Source: Diphasiastrum complanatum (lineage: Eukaryota; Streptophyta; Lycopodiopsida; Lycopodiales; Lycopodiaceae). From it: a stretch of DNA of 64,000 nt. The stretch's first letter is position 1. Each line of letters starts with the position of its first letter. Location: the NCBI GenBank assembly GCA_029204225.1, contig CM055109.1:46684966-46748965 (forward strand), read 5' to 3'. Both the position numbers and the translations under genes were made by a program. This document shows positions 1 to 12,887 of the stretch, one piece after another. Below the pieces are notes generated by a model that saw only the letters and a list, made by a program, of their open reading frames with translations, made no database searches and was not told where the DNA came from.

Positions 1-3000
1 GCACAAAATTGCAACTTTCGAGAAAACTGCTGGCTTTCAGGTCCCTACCCATTGACAATCGTAAAAGCATTTATGTGACAGTAAGATTAAGTTAATGATG
101 TGCAACTATTGCACTTACTACTCTCTAAGCTGTTTTCTATGCAAATGATTCTATAGGCGCTTGTACAATTCAGTGATTCTACTACAGCGTCCTCGGCACG
201 ATCTGCACTTGATGGACGAAGCATACCGAGGTGAAAAAGTGAACTTAGTTGTCACTGTTGCATAGTAGGTCAGCAGATGCTAATTCCCCATTTTGAATTT
301 TATGGAGAAATATGCATGTAAGTAGGTTTTTTGTTATTGGTTTTAAGTTATTTTTGCAATTTCATTAGGTATCTACTTCCAGAACATGTGGAAACATGCC
401 ATTTGCGGATCTCCTTCTCTGCCCATACTGATCTCAATGTGAAATTCCAGAGTCATCGGAGCAGGTGAAATCATGTACTGCCATTTGATTTTTTCTTCAG
501 CAGTTTAATTGAGTCTTATTATTGCTATGATGTGTCCCTGAGCCCACTGAATGCATTTCCACGTTGTATATAAGTTTTTCTCTTTGCATAAATCACCTCC
601 CTATTCTCTTCTCATACTCAAAGGTCTGACTTGTTTTGAGTGATGATAAGTTTTAGAAATTGTTTGGTTTGTTTAATATGTCGTATTGCTTAAAGGTGAA
701 GAGTGATAAAGAAGCCAAAGTGCTTGCTTAAGGTTTATTTGAGACGCAGCCACCATAAGTGAAATGCTCTTTTTTAATGCCTTTGGAGACTGCAGAGTTT
801 TCATAATCTTCAGTCCGTATAAAGAAAGACACAGATCATGCTCCAACTACCTTTATGACCCTGATGACCAGTGTCCTCAGACCATACTTAGGCAAGTTTG
901 TAGTCATATTTTTAGATGACATCCTCATGTATAGTAAGATGAGAAAGGAGCATCTTAAACACCTCAGAAAGGTGTTACGACTACTCAGAAAGCATAAGCT
1001 TTATGCTAAGAAGCCGAAGTGTGAATTCTTCGTTGAAGAAATAGCTTATTTGGTCACATTATCTCGGCAGATGGGATTAAAATGGACCCCAGCAAGGTTA
1101 AGGCCATACTCAATTGGCCGAGACCTCGGAGTATTTCAAACCTACAAGTCTTTCTAGGCTTGTCAGGATATTACAGAGGATTTATCAAGGAATATGCTCA
1201 GATAATGAAAAGGAGCTCTTTTCTATAGTACATGCCCTTAATACTTGGAGGCAGCCAACTTTGAGATCCTGACTGACCATGAAAGCCTTAGGTACCTTTG
1301 CAATCAGCTTGAGCTTAGAGGTCGGAAAGCTCGTTGGCTGAGTTAATGCAAGAGTTTGATATGTCTATCATCAGATATAGACGAGGCAAGTTCAATACGG
1401 TAGCAGATGCTTGAGTCCTTGAAGGGGAAGTGTCAGCATGATGCTTACTTCTCTACCATCTGGAGGTCAGTCCAGAGCAGACAGTTTCAGACTTTAGAAC
1501 CAGTTCCCGGGGCTGGTGCCGGTTCATCCAAGCAAAGGGCAGACCGCAGTGGTTGAGGGTCAGTTTTCTCAAGGATTTAAATGGAAACAGTATTTTATTT
1601 AGGATGAGTACTTGCTCTATTGAGATAGAGTATGTGTCCCTAGTTCAGAGGATTATAGGCAATAGGTCCTATATGAGTGTCATGACAGTCCTAGCGCGGG
1701 GCACCCAGGCATTCAAAAGACATATGAGCTTCTTCGGAGGCAATTCTTCTGGCCCAGCATGAGAAAGGACGTTCAGCAGTATGGCTTTTCCTCTTTGGAA
1801 AGCGAATCAAGCTGTGTCTCCAGTTCCTCGATTCTGGTTGCTGACCAATGTGCCTCGGGGTATAGAAGAGTCAAGACTATCTGATAGTCAATTTTTATTG
1901 TGGTTCACCTCTTTTCAAGTGACAGTGATAGCTCTCAACTTCCAGAGCTGAGAGGAAGATGAAAATCATGAAAAAGCAAAAACAATGTAAGCAGGCAGGT
2001 TAGGTGAAAATAAGTATTGTGAAGATCCGAAACCAACACTCTAGGTGCATGGATTGTGCATGTGGAAACTTATTTGGAGGATAGTGGCTAAGAAAAACAA
2101 TCAAGAAGCTGCCAAGACTTGGAAGAAGAGCCCATTCTATTAGTAAGTCTTAAAAAAAATAGATTTTAATTCAACTGTGATGTCTTATGGCAAAAAGCAG
2201 AAAAAGCTGTTTTGGGTTGTGATTTGTTTGGGGAAGTGATCTTGAAAAGTTCAGACTTTAAAGTTCTTCTGGGTTCAGACATCATATCTACTATCTAGTA
2301 TGGAATAGACATAGACGAGCCAAGAACTTTGAAGGACGGCAACACCTTCGTTTTCAATGTACAGAGAGGCTCTCTACAAGGACGTGGGGAGATAAGTATT
2401 CTCATAAGTTCAAAAAAAAAATGGAAAGAGTATGCTAACTAAGCCAATGGTAAGAGCAGCAATGAGCAATAAACATAAATGGAAGAAGGAAAACTGGGGT
2501 AGATGTCTCACTAGAGCAAAAAGAGTTATTTCCATAAGTCAAGCAAGTGTTTTGGACGTGGAGAGAAGGCCACTTGTTCTACTGGTATTTCCTCAAGCCA
2601 AAGGAAGTGGCAGACCATAAAATACTTTAAAGCTTCTGGGGTTATAAAGGCAAAAGTGATGGTGCACATGATAAAAGATTCGAAGGCCCGTGATTTCTTG
2701 AAGACTGGGGGCCAGATTCATTATAAGCAAGCTATTGTGTGATAAGTTTCAAGGAAAGAGTCAGGCTACTTTTTAGATTTGAGAAAAGGAGAGTCTGACT
2801 ATGACACTAAGAAGTATGTAGAGTTGACTTCTCAAAAGCCAGGCATTGTGGACAGAAGAAATACTTTGCAAGATCAGATTCTCCTGCACAAAGAACGGAA
2901 GTTAAAAAAGGTCAAGAAAGTATCTACTAAAGTTCAAGCAAGAAATACCCATCCACTATTGCTAAATGGATGGAAAATAGAATGTTGAAAGATTACGTTG

Positions 3001-5160
3001 TTGTTCCTCGATTGTACCAGGATGCATTCTCCAAATTTTCCAGCCCATCGATCATTCTATTCCTGTGAGTTGTCCGAGTCATTAGCTCATCAAGCATGTA
3101 TCTTTAATTCTAGTTTTTTGTAGATTTTGCAGGGATTTGAAGGGTCACTCTACCTGCCATGCATCTACCTATCTTCTGCCTTGAACTTGTCAGCTGGTCA
3201 TAATATTGCATAATTAAAAAACGATTAGCCCCTACAAATCTAAATAGTTAGTTACAATTTTAAGGCATTTAGTTTCTGTATATTTACTACACCTTTATGC
3301 TTTTATTATCTCTAATGACTTGCTATGCAGAGATTACACGAATCCGTACTTACCTGTTGCACCATCAGCAATTGACAGTAGTCTGGTTAGTTCTTTCTAC
3401 CCCAAGTACCCAGTGCATACATTCTTGGAAAGATGATGTCAATATTGTTCCATTGTGCTTATTGTACATTGGTTTCACTTTAGAAAGTTCCTTGTGCAGT
3501 CACAGAACTTCACTGTGGGACCTGACGGCAAACGGAAAGAGCCTGAGAGCAATGTTCTACTAGCCTCAATCGAAAATATGCAGTATGCTGTTACTATTGA
3601 TGTCATACACACGGTATGTGTGAACCACGAGTCGTCTTTATGATCAATCTGTATTTCAGCTTTCTTATAGACGCAGCCAGATTGAGGTTACTCAGCTGAT
3701 CGTTGTTACTGAAAAGATGGGCGTTCACCTTCTTTATGACATGTAGGTGTTCTCTGCTTTCGGGACAGTTCAAAAGATTGCCATTTTCGAAAAAAATGGT
3801 GGTTTCCAGGCTCTGGTGCAATATCCAGGTATTTGACCTGCTACAACTGGAATATTTTTTCTAAAAAGTGCACTTTGCTGTAGATGGAGCTACTTCATAA
3901 GAAATAATTCTTTGGAGGCTACAGGCTTCGTCTTTGCAGAAATTAGAGCTGCAACATTTGCTGACATAATGTTTGCTGAACAGCTTAAAACTCGCAGGGG
4001 ATTCATGATAATTCACAGCATTGATGATGATGTGTGCTTTCAGATCTGGGTCAGTTCTTTTTCCAGGCTATAAAATGGACTTGCAGACTGAAAATGTCCT
4101 CAATATTTGGACCAAGTCTGGCACATCTTTTGGGCCAATAGGGCATATTGTCAAATTTGGCCTGCTGTTCTTTTCAAGAGTTCAGTGGGGGGTGGTCATG
4201 TCCATTGTGTTTCGAAACTTTCCAAATTTCTGCTTTCATTGGATGCAATTTATTGACTTGGTCCCTTGTTACTCTCAGATATACCTACGGCCGTGGCTGC
4301 GAAAGAAGCTCTTGAAGGTCACTGCATCTATGATGGTGGTTTTTGCAAGTTGCATCTTGCGTATTCTCGTCATACTGATCTCAGTGTGAAGGTAGTGAAC
4401 TGTTATTTATTACCCTGGGACCTCTAGTTGATATTTTTACAAACAAAGATGTTTCCTACAGACACGTGAAATGAATGCTTGTGTATTTGTCAATATGCAG
4501 GGAAATAATGACAGGAGTCGAGACTACACATTATCTAACATGGCTTCAAGTCAGCCTCCTATATTAGGTCAAGCTCCTCTGGCACTCATGAATGCAAGTT
4601 CTGTGGCCGACGGTTATCACAATTTTCCCACGAGTGCCTCAACTGCTTATGGAATGAATCAGTTCTCAGGTCCAGGGGCTGTACGCCGGCCACCAACCGA
4701 CTTTGTAGGAACACAACCAGTGCACAGCTGGGAATATAGTCAGCCACCACGAGCTGCCTCTTTAGGCCATTCAATTAACATCGGTGGATTGGGAGCAGGC
4801 CTAGCAGGACCTTTGCAAAACCAGCTCTCTTCCATGGGTCCACCTGGTTCTCTTCCAATGAGGGGAGTGCCAGGTTTGGATGATTTTTCTGCCTATGCTC
4901 GAAACCAACCGGTTCATAATCTCGGTCAATCATCCATGATAAACAATGGGGCTCCAATTGGGCAGATGGGAGGGACCATGTTGGCTAATATAGATGGCAA
5001 TCAACATTTTTACCCTTCTGTTTTGGATGGGAAGCCACAGGTGCGTCCACATTTTTCTTCTTACCCTATGCCTAGTTCTTATTCCCAACAGCCAATGCCT
5101 TATGGTGGATTTGCAGAGGGGCCTCCTTCAAGTAATGCCTCTTCTGGCTATTACAGGTGA
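1..5160 (+). CDS. PTB: Polypyrimidine tract-binding protein, PTB1/2 type (5' partial, 8 exons)
   Basis: Nuclear/cytoplasmic RNA-binding protein that binds pyrimidine-rich RNA and controls alternative splicing. Visible exons: 1-40, 157-230, 369-464, 3331-3385, 3500-3613, 3747-3828, 4279-4391 and 4501-5160. All have GT/AG borders and joining keeps one frame for 410 residues to TGA. The product starts inside RRM2 ([13 protein letters not shown]), passes the family linker [18 protein letters not shown], then gives a complete RRM3 ([17 protein letters not shown] to [12 protein letters not shown]). It ends in a Gly/Pro/Ser/Met-rich tail of about 210 residues. These blocks match plant PTB1/PTB2 (three RRMs) and not the four-RRM PTB3 class. 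The tail seems longer and less Gln-rich than in Arabidopsis (from memory). The canonical V of [10 protein letters not shown] is G at the last junction. RRM1 and the start lie outside the window. The third intron is 2.9 kb because of a retroelement. Coding exons look intact. Confidence 0.92.
836..1500 (+). mobile_element. Ty3/gypsy reverse transcriptase/RNase H fragment inside PTB intron
   Basis: The frame from about 836 reads [20 protein letters not shown], followed by FLDD, the RT active-site box (usual form YxDD), then the fingers/palm end [12 protein letters not shown]. After 1157 the frame breaks. RNase H-like pieces ([11 protein letters not shown] and later segments) occur with stops to about 1420. 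It lies in the sense orientation of PTB but wholly within the intron, so splicing should remove it. No LTR, intact protease or integrase is visible. It is a dead fragment. Confidence 0.82.
1501..3330. other. Rest of large PTB intron, repeat-derived, no intact gene
   Basis: This stretch holds only short lysine-rich frames, for example 2432-2620 and 2779-2988, without a motif I can name. Stops are frequent in all frames. Positions 2530-2580 encode a Cys-poor fragment that might once have been a gag/nucleocapsid tail. The stretch probably belongs to the same degraded retroelement or another nested one, as it sits between the RT fragment and the splice acceptor before 3331. Confidence 0.45.
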
Positions 5161-8100
5161 TCCGCTCCAGTCTAATTGAAATCTGAAGTGGATTTATCTG
5201 TTTGTGAAGTTTCTCTGAAACTTTGGTTTTTCAGAGTTTTCCTGTTTGGTATGTAATCTGAACCATGTTTTTGCCTGTTCTTCATCTTGACAATTTGCAC
5301 CTGTGTGCATGATTGTGCCTATTTTGTTCAATGCATGAGTATAGAATCAATGTATCGCTCTGTATTTCTCAAAGTACTTAAATTTACTAGGTCTCAGACC
5401 ATTGCTAAGCATAGTGTGAAGCCTTCAAGCTTCACCACCTCTTCATCATAGCTGTAGTTCCATTTGTCTACGATGCCTAGGACATGCCAGGTCTTTTAAC
5501 AAGCAAGGCTTTCATGCTTGCTATTCAGAAAATCACATTGATACGGCTGCTAGCATCATCGAAAGTACATTTGCATGTAAGATTCGGACAGTACTTTTAC
5601 ATTGTGTTGGGTCCATCAATAAGTAGCTTCTGCAAATGCTCCTCATTCATAATGCATATATCATGTTGGCATGAGTAGAAATCATGCCATGATACAATAT
5701 GGAATGAGATTATTGCCATGCATGGATGGCACCCTGTAAACACGTGCAGTCTTTTACAGGCACATTAACAGAGGTCAGATTGACTTCCAGCTTCAGAATA
5801 TTGCAAGGATTATATGGTGAGAGCTGTAGGATTGAAGTTGAAAACCGGCAAAAAATAACTCAAAAGTCTGTTCACTTAATCGTTTGTAGAATTGGCTTGA
5901 TGAAATTGATTTTTACTTACAAATGCCAAAAAGCAAACTTGACATGCAAATATTATGAATCATGATGATTTGAGGGAAATTTCAGCGGTTGCACGTCTTT
6001 TTGTACTGGGGCTGAATGAGTAGTTATAAATGAAGCCTTGCTATCACTAGCCTTTATTGTGTTTAGGATGTGCTGCAGAATGCTACAAGCATTTCTGTAC
6101 AGATTTCGCTATACAATCAGTCATACCTAAAGACTTGCTTTCATTATTTACATCAATTTCCATTGATGCATAACCCTGAATCATGAGTAAAAATGCAAGG
6201 AGAGTAATGACTGAGGTTGTGCAATGGAAAACCTAAAGTGTGATGAACAATCACATTTTATGGTCTATCATGTATTGAGATTTAGGACCCACTGAGCATC
6301 ATTGAACACCAATATTTGAAAACTTTTTCGTTTTGGCTGTTGTATATATTCGATAATAATCATGTGGTGGTGGCAGCTGGTGGATGTATCCCTGTTTTGG
6401 CGTTTGTTACTTTTGCAGTGACATTTTTGGCTCTAATGGCATTCCAATTTTGCCATTTTACATCTGCAACAAGAGTTGGATATGTTCCAACCCCAATGAT
6501 GATCAAGGACATTTGTTACCTATGTAATTGCCAATGCCTTATAGACAGCATTCATTCCCCGAGTTACGGTTGCAAAAAAAGTCCTCTAAACAATTTGATG
6601 TTTTCAGGTGTTGTAGTAACCATGTTGCTGTTTGCATATACAGATGGTTTACCTGGTGGACTTGTAGTTTCATGGTTTTCATATTTGTAGTATTGAGCTT
6701 TACAATGGACAATCCATGTTCTCATCTCGCCATGATTGATTAGGCATAGTAGCATCAACAAGCTTCATTTTAAAGTCTTACCCTCCAGAGAAATTTCTGT
6801 GGTGAATCTGGTCCTGGGATCCTTCTACATCCAAGTACAAGCTCACTTTCCTACTTGCTAATATTAATTGCAAATATAACAAAGCTGAAGTGTTATATGA
6901 ATAATCACTTAAGCAATGTCTTTCAAGTTGAATGACTATCGTTGTCCATCCTTACTAGAACCAAAACTTGTGTTCATAGGTTGCAATCTACTATTGGGAA
7001 AGGATCAATTGTCAATTGATGATGGCCTCAAATGTTCTTAACTTACATATAAAGGTATTGGAAAGGTTGTGGACCTCTGATTTCAAGTTTCAGAAAACTA
7101 AGTGCCGTATTAGATGTTGCACTTATGAAGGCTTGCTAAATATGCAGCTCTACTGCTAGGAGTTTCACAAGAATTACCACCAAACATCAAATGATGTTTA
7201 TAGAGTCGAAGATGTTGATATTGTGCCAAGTAATAAAATTAGGACATTCGAAAATATTGATTATCTCTTTCCACGCTGGTAGGTTCTTGAATTTGGATAA
7301 CTTTATTCCTCTTTTGACGTTATGAAATTTGCAAACATTTTGTTTTTGTTGTAATTGCCAAGTGTAAGAAACAGTGTTCAAATTAAATCAAATTTGTGAA
7401 TTTGGATATATTCAAGTCTCATGAATAAATTCAAGTAGTAGTTTACCTTGATCTTGGCATACAAATTGAATTCATTGAACAAAGAATTTGTGGCATTGGA
7501 AAATGGAGTTTCCTTTGGATTGTTTTCAATGATGTATTTGCCATGAATGTTAATAAGCTTAGTTATATTTTGGAAGATAATTTCTTATGGATTTTGTATT
7601 TTGGTCAATGTATGGAGGGAGATTTTTTCTACTTTTGAATTGCATTTTGAGTATTTCTTTTCCAAATATAAATTAAGTGTGCCAATCATATGTCAATTTA
7701 GAAGTTTAGTCTTGCAATTTTATGTTACGAAAACAACATTTCTATTTGGTTTTACACATGCACATCTTGTAATGATATCAAAATAAGAGTTTAGGCCAAC
7801 TTTTAGATTGGATTACTTAGTCTCTTGAAAGGCTTTGCATTTTTCATTGTTAAGTAAGGGTTGGATTTTTCAATGTAGAATTAAGTTTCAAATGAATGAA
7901 GTACAATCTTTGCCATTTTAGACTCCTGTGCATTGAGGTTAAAATTCTAGTCTTAGGTAGATATGCCATGGAATGTGCATTTGTTCATTTAAATACATAT
8001 TTTTCAGGTATCACTACATTTGAAAATGGATTTGGCAATCTTTTAAACTTAAGAGATGCCAAATATTGGATACAAGTGCAAAACAAAAAAGTGAACAAAG

Positions 8101-9587
8101 AGTAAGGGAGAGAGATTAACAAAACAAAGTCCAAACTTTGAGTTTACAGCATCAATGAGAATTTCTAGGTGTCGCTTCCAATTTTTTGTGAGCTAAGAGT
8201 CTAGATTGGAGAACTTGTTCAAGAAGGAAAAAGATTTGTGTAAATTTTCCATTTGTGAAAAAAAAGAACACAAGTTTGGTTGAACAGGAGTGCAAGTCCA
8301 AAGGGAAACAAAGCTTTGAAGCATGTGTACTTTATTTAGAAGAAATTAGATCAAGACGAGATCTATTGGTGGATTTTTCTTTGAATCTAATGGGAAACTG
8401 AACACATCTAAATATTCTACATGGAATGTCGGAATGGAGTCATTCCTAATAGTCCAAGACCTGCATGAAGATGTTCAAAGATTCAAATAAGCTTTTATCT
8501 TGCTTTAGATTGCTTTATGATAAATGTAAGCAATAAATTGCTTCAAGAGGTAGCTTCTTGTACCTCGGCCAACTAGGCATGGCTTCATTAAAAGCCATAT
8601 ATGATTTAAAAAAATACTTCAAGAATGCTTATGTTGAGAAATCATGTCCTACAATGCATGAGAAAAAGTGATGAAAGTGTTCAAAATCATGTGATTAGAG
8701 CAAAACACTAAACAAAAAGCTAGACTCCTTTGGTGATAAAATCCATGACAAAGAGCTTGTCCAAGTCATGCTAATGGATTGGGAGATCAAGAGTACTCCA
8801 ATCTTGTTCAAAGTTTTTCCATCCACGAATCACTTCATTCATTAAGAAGCTAAATGTTTCTAATGTGGGTGTGATAATGGCAAAGGTGGAAGTGACAATA
8901 GTGGAGCATGACAGAAGAGCTTAGGCCATCAAAACCATGGAGATCATGTGCGAGAAAGGGGTTGCTCTTGGTTTGCCCAAGCCCATTACCAAGAGTGGTG
9001 AATATTTGTGTAGCTTGTAGTCTCTCAAAGGCACACAAGCTTGCTTTTTCAAAGTCCATCTGTTTTTCACTCTTTTGAAATTTTTTCATTTGGATGTGCA
9101 TAGTTTTTCTTAAGAATCAACTGGTGGTGCAACAATGTATGTGTGTTGGACACTTAATGGGTCCCGACACTAAAGTATTGTAAGGCTAAGCTTAGCAAGT
9201 GGGCCTCGCCACAATACAGTACTATATTTTACTTTTCAGTTACATATTTGCCTTGTTAGCTTATGAATAAAGGTTTCAAAGTGTTTGATCTTGCTTAATC
9301 AAGAGAAACTATGTGAATGTTTCTCTTTCTCTCTCTCTCTCTCTCTCATGCTTTATGTTTATGGTTAGTTGTTATTTCATATGGTTGCTTGTTTCTGTAG
9401 ATTTCTGAGAGGGGAGAGAGAGGAGGGTGCAAGTTGCCTCCATTATTGTACTTTATTTTCTTGTTACTTGTTTGTTAATCTAGGTGTGGTTAGTTTGGAG
9501 TTGTTAGATAGAAAACTCTTTGTGCCAAGCTAACACTATTCCCTTGAGGACGAATCTATGTGTGACAGGTAGATCGTTATAAAATTT
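5161..9587. other. PTB 3' UTR then AT-rich intergenic sequence
   Basis: The first few hundred bases after the PTB stop are presumably 3' UTR. The rest is AT-rich with no frame over about 125 residues. The longest (6316-6690, +) is hydrophobic but matches no family I know, and frames overlapping it in other phases look equally good. A short TC run lies at about 9325-9350. From about 9130 the sequence looks like a decayed LTR leading to the primer-site remnant at 9588. No gene is supported. Confidence 0.6.
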
Positions 9588-9605
9588 TGGGGCCATTGTT
9601 GGAGA
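9588..9605 (+). other. Degenerate tRNA-Asp-type primer binding site of a gypsy element
   Basis: The sequence TGGGGCCATTGTTGGAGA resembles the tRNA-Asp-complementary site used by Athila/Tat-like gypsy elements (TGGCGCCGTTGCCGGGGA). There are five mismatches in 18; four are C-to-T or G-to-A and one is C-to-G. It is preceded by AAAATTT, as is common next to such sites. It implies that an LTR ended just before 9588 and an element body ran rightwards. The body is now mostly noncoding. Confidence 0.5.
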
Positions 9606-11050
9606 ATAGTTAGCATTTCTTTACGAGGTAGCTTTCATGTATTCTTCTTGTGTACGTCGCTTTTGTTTTGTGGAGGGGTGGTGTGTCGGGTAGAGTAGAG
9701 CGTGGTTCAGTGCTTAGTTTTTCATTTTTTTTCGTGATTCATGCTTGTACGAACTTTGGAGAAAGATTGAGAGGTGGAAAGATTTAGATCCAAGCATCCA
9801 ATCCCTTACATAGATCCAAAAAAACCACAAAAATAAGAAAATACAACAGATTTTGGCAATCTGTCCATGAAAAGGGCCAAAAAATACCTACCAGGCTTGA
9901 CAACTCTCTGATCCTTCCAAACTAACCCTCATCGACCTGGCAGTACCTTTTGCCACATCAGCAGAACCTACTATAGATTGGGTGAAGGTTAGTTCCCAGC
10001 CATTCTGCCAAAATTGCCAAAAATGTAAAAAAATTCCTTTGTTAAAAAAGTCCAGAACTTCAAAGTTGTTCAAAACCATCCAAACAACTCTCACCCAATT
10101 TCATTATGACCATCAAGAAAATTGTTGAAGTCAGCAAAGGTTGGTTAGGTGTGTATGAGCTTCGGCGAAGGTTCAAAGACACCAAAAATAAAAACAACCA
10201 AGAAAAATCCTTGTCAACGTCGATTTCTGAAAAGTACTTACTGCCAACCTTTGCTAGAGTTTGCCAATAACTATTTTTCCTTGTTTTTTTAGCATCACAA
10301 AGTTCAATGAAACTTAATATAGGGAAAAAGTAGGCCGACAAAGGTTTTCAGCTCTCTGAGAAGCATCTAAGTCCCAAGAACCCTCGCCAACCTCGCCTGT
10401 GGATCATCAATCTTCGTCGGCCTCTGAATAGTTGAAAAATATTGTTCTAAAGTCTCAATGAAGCAGGCGAAGATTAATAATTCTAGTAAGACCTTAGGCG
10501 AAGGTTTCCAGTTCAAAAAAGAGCTAGAATTGCCTTCAAAAAATCCTCGCTAGGCTATCTTTTGCCAAGAAGAACCCTCGCCTACTAACCCTTGCCACCC
10601 TTCAGATCCTTAGTTTGAGTTTCCATGCAAGTCGACAAAGGTTAGTCATTACTAGAAGGTCAACAGTGAAGGTTCCCAGTTCAATTTCGATCCTACATAC
10701 ACTTTTGAAGCCTCGCTTGACTTCCTAAAGTGATAAAATATTGAGATAAACCATATATCAGAGAGGCGAAAGTTCCTGATAAAAAAATCTCAAAATTTTA
10801 CACATCTACTAGTGACTTGCACGCCAATCACTTGCTCGATTACACGTCATATTGTTTCGTACCCAGCCCCGGACCCCACCCGCACCCGGCACAATAATTG
10901 CCAGCTATCACTCACTACTATTACCATCCGCATGGCTACATTACCCACGTTTTTGTCATCATCCCCATTTGGATCCATGCAAACATCCATTCAAGTGTTT
11001 TCCATTGCAATCAATCATTTTTTGGTTCCCATCATCTTACTTGAATATAC
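9606..11050 (+). other. Gypsy-like noncoding leader with recurrent GCGAAGG/CCTCGCC words
   Basis: This region has no usable frame but repeats the words CCTCGCC, GGCGAAGG and CTTCGCC about every 50-100 bases between 10100 and 10770. Similar wording (GCGAGGGTTC, CCCTCGCA) recurs at 26340-26450 and 53790-53820. That suggests one dispersed retroelement leader family. Confidence 0.4.
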
Positions 11051-11059
11051 ATATATGCA

Positions 11060-11338
11060 GTCAGAAGATCTCCCAGATTAGAATTGCCCAAGTTTGATGG
11101 ATCCACCGATCATATCAGATTCTTGCAGATTTATGGGCAAGCATGCGAGATCTTTGGTAAAACTATCCCAATAGAGAAACTGAAGTTGTTTCCAATGTCC
11201 ATGATTGGAGCAGCTTTGGATTGGTTTTTTAACTGGATAGCGCAAGAACGAACAGATTGGAAAGTAGTAAAAGCGGCATTGACCACCAAATTTAAGCCAC
11301 AGAATTTTCTAGAAGACCCATTTGTTACGTACCCATAA
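11060..11338 (+). pseudogene. Gypsy gag fragment (retrotransposon gag domain, N-terminal part)
   Basis: The frame reads RLELPKFDGSTDHIRFLQ, followed by GAALDWFFNWI and TTKFKPQNFLEDPF. This is the characteristic plant gypsy gag capsid layout: a 'P.FDG...' start, 'A..W' in the middle and 'F..KF.P' at the end. It is open for about 92 residues up to TAA after 11335 and then lost. A closely related gag, sharing KFLEDPF, lies at 58440-59260. It belongs to the element marked by the primer-site remnant at 9588, or to one nested in it. Confidence 0.75.
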
Positions 11339-12332
11339 GGGCATGCAATAGGAAACTTGAGGTGACGGTCTCTTTATGGGATGGAACGCTGATATGGAGT
11401 TATATGTCTTTTGGATGCCACGTGTAAATGTCTTATTGGCACGTGATGACTCGTTGTATGGACCCGCATCAGTGTGCACAACTGTCACGTGTCGTTGGTC
11501 ATGCGTGACTCCTATAGATGACTCACCTGGATTATGTATATAGAGGTGGATCTCCATGAGCTTGGTATTCATTCTCTCCTAGAGAATAAAGAGCTCTTCT
11601 ACTGGTGGTCAGGTCAGGACGAGTATCTAGGCCTCAGGATGTAGGTAGGCGAGGGTCGAGGGTAAGGCATGGTGGTATGAGACACCATGACTTACATGAA
11701 ATCTAAGCTTGCTTGATGGTGGTCTATAGCTCTAGTGCACGGGGATGAGGTGGCAGTACCTAACGTAGCGTTCGTCACCTGCTCTAATACAAAATGGTTC
11801 CAATTCAAGCTTGATAGATCCTCCTCATGCCATAGCTCCAAGCTTTCTTCCAAGCACCTACACACATAGAAGCAAGAACAAGAGGCAAAACAAAAAATGA
11901 GTAGGAGATGAATAATGAGGGAGAGGGGCGAGTTACTCCTTTTATAGGGAATGTGTAGCCTTGAGAGAGTGGCTGAGGTGTCCAAAATAAGTGTGAGAGG
12001 TTTAAGGGAGACTCCAGGAGAAGTAAAGTGAGAGGGTGAGGTGTATAGGTGTGAGAGGGTGTTTATCAACTAGTTAAAGCAAAAGGGGAGGAGTAGGAGG
12101 GCGCATTTTCCTAGGTGTCTTATAGCTTACAAGCCATGTGGCAAAGTAGGTAAGTTACATATTGATAAGGATGGAAGGTAGGTAGCTTAATATTTAATGT
12201 CAACCACCGAGAATTGATTTCCTATTGTTGGCATTACTCTTAGCGTCATCGATACAATCGACAGACTAAGTTCCATAGTCGTTCAAGAAAACCAAGTTTC
12301 CCACCAAAAGACTGTAATTTAAAAAACTTCTT
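11339..12332. other. Retroelement-derived noncoding stretch
   Basis: No coding frame is supported. The segment around 11570-11640 (CTCTCCTAGAGAATAAAGAG and following) has the look of an LTR with a polyadenylation-type AATAAA, but no matching second copy is visible in the window. Confidence 0.3.
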
Positions 12333-12353
12333 GGGGGGGGGGGGGGGGGGGGG
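12333..12353. repeat. Homopolymer G21
   Basis: Twenty-one uninterrupted G residues lie 119 bp before the giant GA array. Similar G or C runs accompany two other microsatellites in the window (36856, 37279, 38397). Confidence 0.95.
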
Positions 12354-12470
12354 TTGATATTTTTAAGTTTGGCAAGGTAAGGCATTTATGTTGGTTTAGT
12401 AACATAATGGAAAGATCTTTTCATGATGTTTCGAAGAGTGAATAAAACATAGTACCATATAATACAGTCC

Positions 12471-12755
<285 letters not shown>

Positions 12756-12887
12756 CAATATAGGAAGACAGTTCTACAATACCTTCAAAGAAATAATCAT
12801 ATAGTGAAGAACGATCATCCACCAGTCTCGACATGAATACTCATCAAAAACTTCATCCAAGGTCTAAGGAGTGACATTCACTCTCAA

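Noticed and set aside
2432-2988. Possible host gene exons (Lys-rich) within the PTB intron
   Set aside because: Stops in all frames, no splice-supported continuation and no recognisable domain.
6316-6690. 124-codon hydrophobic frame downstream of PTB
   Set aside because: No family motif, overlapping frames of similar quality, AT-rich context; membrane-like composition is expected by chance from T-rich codons.
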